64,000 nucleotides of DNA from Psettodes erumei (lineage: Eukaryota > Chordata > Actinopteri > Pleuronectiformes > Psettodidae), in the NCBI GenBank assembly GCA_016785225.1, contig JAFBJZ010000416.1:467501-531500 (forward strand). The letters run 5' to 3'. Shown here one piece after another: positions 1 to 11,130 of the stretch (position 1 is the stretch's first letter; each line of letters begins with the position of its first letter). The translations under genes and the position numbers were made by a program. The notes beneath the pieces were generated by a model. That model had not been told where the DNA came from. It saw only the letters and a program-made list of their open reading frames with translations, and did not search any database.

Positions 1-31
1 AAAAGCCTCAGCGAATCTGACACCATTGAGC

Positions 32-37
<6 letters not shown>

Positions 38-82
<45 letters not shown>
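38..82. repeat. (GT)n microsatellite
   Basis: About 22 nearly perfect GT units at the left edge of the window, followed by a TC-rich stretch. Confidence 0.95.
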
Positions 83-84
<2 letters not shown>

Positions 85-254
85 TGTGTTTTCTCTCTCT
101 TCTCTCTTCCTCTATTTCTTTGGGATTCTCGGAGGTGTTTGTTTATTTATTTATTTATTTTCAGACCGAGATTTCATTTTAGGAACCACCCCCTCGTGTT
201 TTTTCTCGGTGTCCGATTTGCTCTCGTGTCTTCCTTTTTAAAAAAAATATTTAA

Positions 255-285
<31 letters not shown>

Positions 286-684
286 TAACTTTCCGGGCTT
301 GAGCAAAATGTGAAATTACAGGCTGGCTGCAGGAACAGGCCTACTTTGCATAATTACATACAGTGGGTTAGTCCGCTCACTTTGAAGAACACGCTTTTAG
401 TCCTCCTAATCGTCGCAGCGTGTACAACAGCGGCTCATTAAAATGCAAACATATTATCTGTATTACCTTATTCGCAGTTTTGGCCGTTCGGGCCGGACAT
501 TTAGGACAAAAAGGCGACGTTTCCGTCTTCTCCTGGGCCGTGCGTTCGCTTCGCCCGCAGCCCGCGCGACGACTCGGGAGTTTTGTTGAATAATCTCGCA
601 TAATGGAAAACAGCAGTCGACGCGTGTTTTGTATTGCGCTGTGTTTGGCTGGAATTTAGCGGCGCGACGCTGGAAACGGTAACC

Positions 685-687
<3 letters not shown>

Positions 688-737
<50 letters not shown>
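688..737. repeat. (GT)n microsatellite
   Basis: About 25 GT units without interruption. Confidence 0.97.
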
Positions 738-740
<3 letters not shown>

Positions 741-2887
741 GGGAGTCAGTGAGGAGTTTCCGTGTTGGTGAAGTTAATTTAGAGTGACTGCAGCTTCTCT
801 GTGGCGGCACGATGAGGCGATAATGGCAATAATAACAATAACAAGACGCAGACTCGCAGGCGGAAGGAAAACGTCGGGATATCAACGTTTACGGCGGGAT
901 CGTCGTTTCTTTATTAATGCGTTGTGATACTTGGCGCTGCTGAGGCTCCCTGCAGTTACAACTACACCCATGCTAATTATAGAAACCAAAAAAAGAGTAA
1001 AACATAGAAATAATATAATAAATATTCCATAATCATACAAAATACAATTATTTTGGAATGTACCATATTCAGAATTACTTAAATTATTTTTAAAAATCAA
1101 AAATGTGTGTTATTTATTCCTATGATGACGTTATGCAATGCAATGTAGCTGGTAAATAAAATAGTAGAATATAAACAAAATGACTAATAAAAAAATCGTC
1201 AAAAATATTTACTGAGAATGTGTAAACGTAACAGAGCTCCTGAGGGTCCCTAAAGAACAAACTAATATGAATTAATAAACAAACAAATAAGTAAATAATA
1301 ATAAAGCTAAAAGAAGAGGAATGTTATTGTATAACGTGGTTATAATGGTTATTGTATTTAGGTCTATTTCCTAATCTAAATATTGGCCAAATATTAACTT
1401 CATATAGAATGTTTAAAAATGAACAGCTGTGTAGGTCTGTCCAGAACCAGATGTGTCTGTTTTGTCTCCTCATATTTATTAAACATTTCATTTTTTTTAT
1501 TGAACAATTTGGATATTTTGCAGTGTATTCTTTTACAGTGCTCTCCTCATACATTTATCCATGTAATGGAAACAAACTGTTAGAGGTTGGAGTGTTTGTT
1601 CATTTTGTCACCTGTGTGTCATAATGAATATTCATTAAATTTAAAGGAAAAACAAATTCTTCAGTGTCTTTGCACGATCTTTGCGCGCGTGTGTGTGTGC
1701 CCACTGTGCGTGAGATTGCAGTTGTTTCAGAGCTACGTGAATTATTTAGAAATTTGCAAGACAAACAAGCTGTGTGCGTGCGTGTGTGTGTGCGAACGTG
1801 CTATCCTGAGAGTGCAGGCTGCAGCCGATGACCTCTACTGAATGTAGCCCAAAGTGCAAATGGAGGTAGATTTAATTTAAGGAAGAAGGAGAAAAAACGC
1901 ACTCAGACTTCACTGTCTGTGAGATGGAAAGGGCTGCGATGGGGCACAGCAGCAGAGCATGCTGGGATGTGTCCATGCTGAGCTACTGTGGCGCTGGGGT
2001 GGGGGGGTGGGGGTAGGGGTGGGGGTGAATCTATTTTTTTTGCAGCCAGTCGACGCCACAGACGAGCAAGTTTAGCAGACTCGAGGAGGAGACTGGAGGG
2101 TGTCAGGGAGTTGATTTAGCTGCTCGCGCGGCGCTGCCGCGGCACTGATGGGCGCCATACAGGCCATACATATCTCCGTAATTGCATCGCGGGCAATTAA
2201 GACGCGAATTAACAAAGTGGCGCCCCCCTCCACCCGCGAAAGTGGAATATAACAGAGTCGGAACCCCGGCAGCACCCGCGCAATGTGTCCGCGATAACTC
2301 ACGCGGCGAGCAGACAGTCCGTCAGCGCGGGGCCGGCGATCGCACACACACACACAAAAAAACCCTGGCTCGGCTGCGGATAAATCAAACGCACATGCAG
2401 GTAACGCGCACGTTCCTTCACCTTTACTCTCTGACTCGCAAAAAAACATAACAAAACAGGAGGCCGACGAAGACGAGGGTGCTGGCTTGAGAGAAGCTGC
2501 TCGGAGCCCGTGCCTTTTCCTGAGGATTAACATTTCAACTCTGCTGGTGTTTGTTCACACCAGGATGGGGGTGGGTGGGTGGGTGGGGGGGGGGGGGGTT
2601 ACAGCAAATCAATGAAACCTGACCAGGAGACGCTTTTATACGAAACGAAAATTTAGGGCCTTCGCTGCTTTATGATGACGATATATGAACGCGCGGCCTC
2701 GTGTTGCCCTGCGTTGCATGAAAGATGTTCCCCTTTTTTCGCTACCAGTTGATTGTTTGGTGAGACAAGAGGCGGAGCTGGGAGGAGGAGGAGGAGGAGG
2801 AGGGGTGAGGAGGTGGCGGAGGTTCCCCTCTCCTCCACCTCCCCTCTCAGCCCCCGCTGCACTGGGATGGCCTGGGAGAGAACCCCA

Positions 2888-2888
2888 C

Positions 2889-2919
<31 letters not shown>

Positions 2920-2922
2920 CTA
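2888..2922. repeat. (CA)n microsatellite with flanking CCCA repeats
   Basis: A CA run lies between CCCA/ACCC repeats. An upstream GGA-rich run (about 2781-2803) makes this a strand-asymmetric simple-sequence block. Confidence 0.9.
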
Positions 2923-5316
2923 CCCAACCACCCACCCACCCTACAGCGAGAAGGCACCCAGCTACGAAATACAATACAAACTCAATTAAATGCAGTCTCC
3001 GCTGCGATTTACTGCAATGAATGATAAATTGCTCTTCGTTCTCACACTGTAGGATCCCCGAAATTGCAATGATAGGCAGAATCGTTATGTAAAATATGCA
3101 CAGGCGCTCATTTACCAAATTTAGTCCATGGGGGGGTGGTGGTACTGTGCGTGTGTCCGCGCCTTTGTTAGGAAAATTCCCACTCAAATAACCAGGTTTG
3201 TCTCTAAAGGTGTGTGGTTATGGTCAAACTGCTACAACGGCTAAATTGCCACATTGTTACCCAGAGAGAGTGGGGGGTGGTGGGGGTGGGGGCAAAATAA
3301 AAATGTATCTACGACTTTCACATATTGCAAGAGTGCTGAATAATTTTGCGGCTGTCTAGCGTGAAATTAGTACATGGCAAAAGATGGTTTAGCAGTAAAC
3401 AGTATAAACAATAATTACAAACAGAGAGAGAGAGAGAGAGAGGCCAGAGAAAGGTGGGGGCGGTGGTGGTGGAGGTGGTGTCTTCACCTGCAGCCTCTGA
3501 GGCAAAGAGGGGGAACACAAAGCACGTAAACTCCTTTCTGACACATTCACAGTCACTTTTAAACCGGAGAGTAACGCGGGGAGTTTGCGGACGAGTCGGT
3601 GAACGCTCAAACGCCTTCAAGTGACGTTCAAGTATCGCAGGAGGTGCACGGCGGCGCTCGGGATTGCCGCCTCTCATTGGGTTATGGCCTTTTGTGGGAA
3701 AACGCCCAAGTGTTGTAGAGTGTAACTTTGCAGAGAGTTCATCCGCATGCTTTTTTAAAAAAAAAAAGCACTTTAATACGTTTTCTGTCACTCACAACGT
3801 TCAGGAGCCAGGAATAAAAGCGCCGCGTTGCGTGGAAATCTGTTATTCAATTTTTTCGCCCAAGCCCCGCCTGTGGATTTTGAGTCTCGGGCGACGCGCA
3901 GATCATCAGACACGAGCTCAAACCGAAAACGCTGGGACTCATTCGTCCCTCGTTCGCCGCTCATAGCAAAACCTTTGCTGGGGGAAATGAGGCAAAAGGA
4001 ATTAAGTTATAGTTTCCTGTTAAAAGTATAATCCCGGGTTATATGGGACCTGACGCCGCTGGTTTCGGGTTCAGAGCGGAGCTTGTGAATCTTCCTACTC
4101 CCTTTTAAAAACGACAGATTTTCAAACCCGGAGTTACAGGCAGGTGTGTAAATAAGTTGAGGGTCAAAACCACCGAAAGTGTTGTTATGACTCACGTTCA
4201 CGGCAAAATATCATATCACACCCCAATTCCAGTTATATAAGCTCGTAACCCCCCCCCACCACCACCACCACCACCCTGAAAGAGGAGGAGGAATAAAAAC
4301 AAAAGCGCGGTGACTTCTGAAGATATGACTTGTCCACATGTCCACATTCGCGCAAACCTACAGATTCAGGCCCGTGACCTGCGCCCCCTCCCATTGGGCT
4401 TCCGCTCCCTTTGAGACGTCCAACGCTCCATTCTCTCCTCAGCGAGGAGAATAAATCAACAAGCCCGCTATTCATTTGTGAACATATCTACACATTCCTT
4501 TTTTAAAAAAAATTTTTTCTTACCCCTCTCCGTCCCCGTCTCTCTGCGCACCAAAACGTTCTCATGCGAGCCTCTCTCGGCGACCGGGATTGCCTCCATG
4601 GGCCTCGCTTTTGTCTATTTATTTATTTTTAGGGAGACACCAGCATGGTGGGACCAAAAGTGTCAGAACCGGGGCGCAAAGTACGGTCCGCTGAGCGAGA
4701 GATGGCGACCCACTTACGCCCCCGCAAGAGTGTGTGGAAGAGGCTGAGGAGAGCTTTCATTTTTCTTGGAAAAATAGGGAAAAAAAAAAAAAAACCTCCA
4801 AAGGGCGCGACTCATAAACAAATCAAATACTACAATTTCAGATAGATGCGACGAATTAATTTGGAAGTCTGACTGGCGTTTAGAACAACTAATATTAAGG
4901 TCTTGTTTTTTTTTAAATATATATATTTATAAATGGGAATATTCTGGATATATATCTGCGCGGCCAAAAGCCAGAGCCGTGCATCGTGGAAAAAATATTG
5001 ATTTTTGCAGTGGCCTGAGAAAGACAGACACACCTCCGCGCCCCCCTCCCTCCCTCCCCCTCCTCCTCTCTTTATTCCATTAATCTCTCGGAGCGGTGTA
5101 AGATACTGGAGGGTTAGCGTAACATCGTGCGGCTCTAAAATATTCCAGCTCTCACTTTGCCCGTGGCGTCCATATGTTTAATTTCACTACAAATGTTTTG
5201 ACAGCAAACGAAACTCGTTTCTTTTCTCCTTCCTTTCAACATGACGTTGGGGATTTGTGGAGTTTAAAAAAAAAAGTTAGTTTTTTTTTTTTTAACTTTC
5301 TCTCCATCTAAGGGGC

Positions 5317-5348
<32 letters not shown>

Positions 5349-5759
5349 CCAAAAAGAAGCACAGTGATTCTTTATTTAATTGGTTGTGGACCACCTGGAG
5401 TTTCAACATTTCCCCTGGCTGATTTCGAGACTCCCTCAGGTCAACTTTACATGTGATGTCTGCAGCTGAAGAAAAGAAAAAAAAAGAATGATTTGGAATG
5501 CTAAGCTGATGTAACGTCACATGGATTGCGTTTTAAGGTGTATGTTTAGCTGTGTTTTTTTTATTATTAAAAAAGCTGTTTTGTCTCATGCTTAATTTCT
5601 TAAATAAAGAATGGAAGGGGAACTCTTTTAACTTTCTGTTTGTGTAACGCATTATCCTTTATCCTCCGCCTCAATACGCACACACACGCAAGCCTACAGT
5701 GTATTTAAAAGGCATCCGCTCACACCAAGCACACAACAAACACAAGCGCATGACCCGCA

Positions 5760-5962
5760 GGTGTGTGTGTGTGTGTGTGTGTGCATGACACTGGACACCA
5801 TCGACAAGACACTATAGGCTCTGTATTAGTCTCACACACGCACACACTGAAACACAACATCAAGAATTGTGTGTGTGTGTGTGCGCGGAGGGTCGCCCAG
5901 GAAGGAAGGAGGCTTATGAGGTTACCAGGGGAGAAAGAGGAGAGTGGACTAGAGAGAGAGCG

Positions 5963-6004
<42 letters not shown>

Positions 6005-6463
6005 AAGCGGGGCCGAGGTGGCGGGGGGGTTCCTAACGTGTGCTTCCGGTGCAGGATAGCCCATTCATCATTCTCACATGGTGGGTTTACTCTGCCAGTG
6101 ATAGAGAAAGGGGTGAGGAGCAGCACTGTGGGGAGAATTAATGTGTGTGTGTGTGTGTGTGTGTGTAAGAGGAGGGGCACGTCAGCTAAGAATGAGACCG
6201 ATGGCCAAACCAGATGTGAAGGTGTGTGCCGTCGACTGCATGTGTACGTGCCTGTTTATGTGGTGGGGTGTGTCACAGGGTCAGATTTACTCCACACACA
6301 CACACACACACACACACACACCGCGGCTGACGTACCTGTCACATGCCACCTCTCTCTCCCTCCGTTTCTTCCCCCTTATCCTCACGTACATATAATTAAA
6401 CAGAATATATACAGACACAGATCCCTCACCACATGTCTCTAAAACAAATAAAATCAGATGCAT

Positions 6464-6513
<50 letters not shown>
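5760..6513. repeat. Cluster of GT tracts followed by CA tracts
   Basis: GT tracts at about 5761-5783, 5869-5883, 5966-6001 and 6142-6167 are followed by CA tracts at about 6293-6321 and 6469-6513. The strand polarity switches once within 750 bp. No gene is visible inside the cluster; apparent reading frames here are Cys-Val or Thr-His runs. Confidence 0.9.
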
Positions 6514-6518
<5 letters not shown>

Positions 6519-7903
6519 CGCAGCAGAAGACGTTAAGTTAAAGGTGGTCTTGTCTGAGATGACATCACACTACAATTGTGTGTGTGGGGGTTCAGAGTAG
6601 GGTCATGTGACATAACAGATGATCCCATCACGTCTCAAGCGAACCTCTGCTGCCATGACAACGGCAAAATATGCAACAGGCCGCCCCGAGAAGGGAGGAG
6701 GAGGTGGAGGTCAGAGGCTGGAGGAGGAGGACAGATGAGGAGTCACATCCTCCGTCAGAGTGAACCTCAACCGCTGCGGTGACTTCACACCTCCTCCTCG
6801 CTGCCGCCCCCCCCCCGCCTCCCTCTGTTCAATTCTGAACCGGCTCAACTGGAACCGCCCGCCGGTCCTCGGAGGCCATCCGCTGACCTCTGACCAGCCG
6901 GATCAGCCGGTTATGGGAAGCCACAGGAAGGGGCCTTAAAAGATGAGCCACAGCCTCCCCTACTGGACACATACCAAAGCACAATCTGTTGAAAATAATA
7001 ATAATAAAAGGAACCGCGGGTCTGGGTCCTGCATCATCTGAATCTAATTAACTAAACCCATTAAAGGATCCCGATTAAAAGTCAACAGAGGAGGTGAGAT
7101 TTGATGGAAGGTTTTTTTTTTTTTTAAATTTCAATCTTAAAGGGGAGATGGCGGGGGAGGGGGCAATGAGGTGAGGTCGCCGCGGTAACTGGGAACACCT
7201 GTGGGATTCTGGGATTCGTCATATCGTAGACATGCATGAATAATACAGCGGTGCAGTGTCAATGTGCACGCAGGGTCCCGGTTCACTCCGCCCTCTCTCC
7301 GACAAACACGCACAAGCGCGCACACACACTTTCCTCTGACCTTGTTTGGGGTCACACAGAGGGGGACTGAAATGAGTTTCAAATGTTCACATTATTTATT
7401 ATTGGGTATCATCTCACTGTACAAATCCCTTACAGATGTTAGCCTCTGGTGCGCGCCTGGGCGTGTGTGTTGTGCGGCGCGGTGTGTACTTTAAAAGAGG
7501 AGGTCGTTAGTGATTGGTTGAGGTAGGGGAGTCGGTGCGTGTTAAGTGATGGTGCATCTGTGTGTGTGTGTGTGTGTCTCAGTAGGGGGTGAGGCTCTGA
7601 GTGACTGGGGAAGAAATGAGGGATGATCTTTATGTGGCAGCTTATTTGTTTTTGAATGCAGGAGGCTCAGAGGCCGCTAACTAAAGGCATCAAGCCCAGT
7701 GCAAGAGGGGCGTCCGTCACTGTACTGTCAGCAGACACACACACACAGAACAACGAGACAACGGGGAGGAAGAGAGCGCGACACACACGCTGCTCTGTCT
7801 TGTGATCAGTCCCTTGTGAGCTTCATTTGAGAGAAAGTGGCTTCTCCTTTTTTTTCTTTTTTGCAGAGAGAAAACACGCATAGCGCAAGAGCCGGATGAT
7901 CGG

Positions 7904-7953
<50 letters not shown>

Positions 7954-9168
7954 GGCTGCACTCTCACAGGGTAAAAAAAAAAAAAAATCTGATGAGTCTG
8001 TGACAAGTGAGCAACTGCACTGTTTCAATTTGATCCAGGATCATAAAAGTTTAAGAAAGTCCAATATGACAGAGAGAAAGCAGGGCGAGGGTAAATGTTT
8101 GGCTGTCGAATCCTCCAGGGAGAGAATTTGTTCCGGGTTCTACTTTTTCTTAGAACAGTAAATTAAAGCAGTTGTGGTAGGATTTCCTAAAGAGTGAATG
8201 GTTAAAAAATTGTACACAAAACTATGAATAATTACTGCAATTTAAACTTCCATACGATGGGAATTTTACAGGCTCATTCAAATTATTTTAAACCCTTTAC
8301 GTTTAAATGTTTCTACCTTTAAGCCACAATGAATGAATAAATAGATAGAAAATTATTTGCCCGCCAGATTTTGATCACATGGAGGGGGAGGCAAAATTAA
8401 AATAGGGTGGAGCAGTTAGCCAGATAAATTAAATGAGAAAAATAATTTTACAGCCTATTTTTGTTTTCTGGTCAAGTCCAACATTTCTTAGGGAGCAGAG
8501 TTGCGCTATTTGCACCCACGACCTCAGTACTTTTAAAATGCCTGTGCAATGAAAGTGATGCTTTCAAGTTTTTGGAAAAACTGAGGAAAAAAAAAAGGAG
8601 CAGGATATTTTTTCTCAGCCTACTTCTTCGGCCAGTAATACTAAAATTCATGGTTTTCATTGGGATCACCATACAAAACTAAAATCTAAATCCAAAATTA
8701 ATTATTACTTATGATACTAATAACATTCTTTGTGTTACAATAATTATATTATAAATTATAATAGCATTAGAATAAATTATTATTATTAAGTATTATTATT
8801 AAGTATTTGTATGATCTGTTTTAATGGAATTGTTATTGTATTGAATTGTGACTTTGCTCAGATTTGGTCTATTAAAACTGGTGAATTTCAGAAAAAAATA
8901 CCAATAACTTTTTCATAACTTTTAGGATTAGATGGAAAAAATTAAATAAAATAAAAAAGTTCTATAAGATTTTATTTGATTTACAAAACTGCAAAGGAGA
9001 TGCCTTGAAGACAAGCCTGATTTTCCTGATGAGGTCTGGTAGCAATGAAACTCAGCTGAAAGGTCAGTGGTGGCGAGGACCGGTCGGTCACCAGGTTTGC
9101 CTCGGGACAGAGGGTCAGCTCCGTCACAGGCTGAAGAGGACTGCTGACCTTTCTGCTGTCAGAGCAGG

Positions 9169-9170
<2 letters not shown>
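6514..9170. other. Gene-free interval
   Basis: I see no coding exon. The interval holds a GGA-rich block (6695-6740), a further (CA)n at 7905-7952, and AT-rich sequence at 8140-9000 with TTA/ATT runs. Confidence 0.5.
7905..7952. repeat. (CA)n microsatellite
   Basis: About 24 CA units, near-perfect. Confidence 0.97.

Positions 9171-9217
<47 letters not shown>
9171..9217. repeat. (GT)n microsatellite
   Basis: About 23 GT units, perfect. Confidence 0.97.
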
Positions 9218-9218
<1 letters not shown>

Positions 9219-10350
9219 ATGCGGCCTGGCCTGGGGGAGGATTGAAGACAGGTCAGATATAAATGTGCCCACATGTTGAGCAGGGACTACATATCAACTC
9301 TGCATTGGGATTTTGTTGTTGTTGTTGTTTTGTGGGTGGTTCGGAGTTGGATATCAGCAAATAAATGAAAAACACACACACACACACATACATATAGAGG
9401 AGGAGACTTTGGTACTTTGTAAAACACCTCGGGTTTCTGTTTTTGGCCCACACACTAGAGAGCCCTTGGCAGCAGCTAAATGGACGAAAGTAAATAAAAG
9501 TGGCCATTATGTGTGGGCTCCAGTAAATAGCTGCTCTCTTGTCTCTCTGTGCTTCAAAAAGAGGGGCGGAAGATGCGATCACGAGGAAAGCCCGTGTCTT
9601 TTCTTCTCCAGCCACTACAGAGGGGGTCTGGCTTTCCTCCACTACTCCCCCCACCCCCACTCCCTCTTTCTCCTCTCTCTTCCCTTTCAGCTTTCCCTTT
9701 CTGCTTCCTGTTTCTCTCTCTCTCTCCCGTTCACTTCTGTCATCCCTCTCCTCTCCGGCCCTCTCCCTGCCGCTCCTCTCTGACGTGAAAACCCCAGCTC
9801 TGCCCGCCCAGTGTTCCTCAAACATGCAGGAAGGGAGAGAGATCAATGGTGTCCTCGGAGAGGGAATTACACAGCTGAATTTCGATGAGAACAGAAGAAA
9901 GGAAGAGGAAGGGAGAACAAGCAGAGGCAGGGAAGGCATTTGAAAAGGGAGAGAGGGAAGAAGGATAGTATATCCTTGGAGGGAGGAAAAAAAAAGAAAT
10001 GGAAGGAATGTGGTAAACTATGTAGATGATCGGACGTGTGCAAGTGAGCCATGCAAGAATTGATGCTAAAATCAGGCAAAAGAAAAGTTTAATTAAAATC
10101 CTTTAAATTAATCTGAATGTGAGTAGTGTTAAGTGTTAGTGTGTGTTGCTCAACTGAGATAACATTCATAACTGAGAGCATCTGCCCATAATTTGTGCTA
10201 ACCATTTGCTGGGACTGAAGAGATATTTCCTGTTTATTAAGGGGGGATCTGCTGCGCACACACACGTTTCCCATACATTTGACTTGTATGTGGCGGTCCG
10301 CCACAATATCAACACTGACTGCCACGTATTGAGACACAAACCCACGCCCG

Positions 10351-10352
<2 letters not shown>
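9218..10352. other. Gene-free interval with polypyrimidine block
   Basis: No coding exon can be supported. Positions about 9640-9790 are almost purely pyrimidine on the + strand (TCTC and CCCT runs), giving long low-complexity reading frames on both strands. A GTT run lies at 9313-9328. Confidence 0.5.

Positions 10353-10407
<55 letters not shown>
10353..10407. repeat. (CA)n microsatellite
   Basis: About 27 CA units, the longest perfect dinucleotide tract in the window. Confidence 0.97.
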
Positions 10408-10408
<1 letters not shown>

Positions 10409-10689
10409 AATAACTACTTCGCCTGTAAATAGTCAGAGCTTAATTCATTAATCGGACGGAGCCGGAACGCAAAGTGCATTTGAGAGCCGGGGGCGAGCAA
10501 AGGCCGTGGAACGCATAACTCATTGCTGAAAATGCACACATGCATTCTTGTCCTCTTCCCTGTGTTAGCTTTATGTCTGGGGCCAGTCCAGTGCGTAAAC
10601 ATGCAGCTCCTTGGCGACCTTGTTATATCCAGTTTTATCAGGCAGCCGCCCCCTTAAGATAACATACGGTTCTCCGAAGTTTGGTGGAA

Positions 10690-11130
10690 AAACTCCTGCC
10701 GCCGTGGTATTCCCCCTGTTGGTGAACCTGACACGCTGCTGCCGTCGTCATCTTCAATTGCTGCTGCTCGGTAGCATTAGCCCAGCTTCATGCTAGCATT
10801 ATGGCCGCTGCTCGCTAGCATTAGCCCCACTTCATGCTAGCATTGGGGCCGCTGCTCGCTGACATAGTTGTCCCCCTGTTGGTGAATGTGACAACCTGCT
10901 GCCGTGGTCGTCTTCAATGGCTACTGCTAGCTGCATTTGCCCCGCTTCTCTCCAGCATTGCAGTCCCCTTGTTGGTGAACCTGACGAGCTGCTGCCGCGG
11001 TCGTCTTTAATTGCTGCTGCTCGCTAGCGTTAGCACAGTTTCTCGCTAGCGTTAGCACAGTTTCTCGCTAGCGTTTCACGCTGCTAGCTAGAATTAGCAC
11101 CGCTGCTCGCCAGCATTAGCAGCGTGACTA
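10690..11130. repeat. Degenerate GCTAGC-rich tandem repeat
   Basis: A CCCCTGTTGGTGAA-like phrase recurs near 10713, 10871 and 10969. Each copy is followed by a GCTGCTGCCG-YGGTCGTCTT-like block and then short GCTCGCTAGCATTAGC-like phrases. The short phrase is further repeated within units, for example three times at about 11020-11075. Unit spacing (about 160 and 98 bp) is uneven, so this is a decayed higher-order repeat rather than a clean satellite. No coding potential is evident. Confidence 0.75.

Larger units (their letters stand above)
1..5700. other. Gene-free flank, CpG-bearing, microsatellite-rich
   Basis: No open reading frame here has splice context or family resemblance; the longer ones run through GT, GA, polypurine or poly-pyrimidine tracts. 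CpG-containing stretches occur near 460-900, 2040-2540 and 3550-4750, so an unseen promoter or non-coding first exon is possible. In human the gene on the far side of SLC38A10 in this direction is BAHCC1, transcribed away from it, but I saw no BAHCC1-like coding exon. AT-rich non-repetitive sequence around 2960-3130 looks like a possible conserved non-coding element, judged by eye only. Confidence 0.5.

Noticed and set aside
26..258. Open reading frames through the GT tract (Cys-Val runs)
   Set aside because: Pure translation of a dinucleotide repeat; no splice or family support.
463..885. 140-codon minus-strand frame with Thr-His run
   Set aside because: The frame is held open by a CA repeat and CpG-rich flanks; no recognisable domain.
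2636..3187. 183-codon minus-strand frame
   Set aside because: Contains Pro-, Cys-Val- and Gly-runs from simple repeats; no homology recognised.
5867..6442. 191-codon + strand frame
   Set aside because: Spans several GT/CA microsatellites; low complexity.
9253..9939. 228-codon minus-strand frame
   Set aside because: Arises from a polypyrimidine/polypurine block (RERERE-type residues); not a gene.
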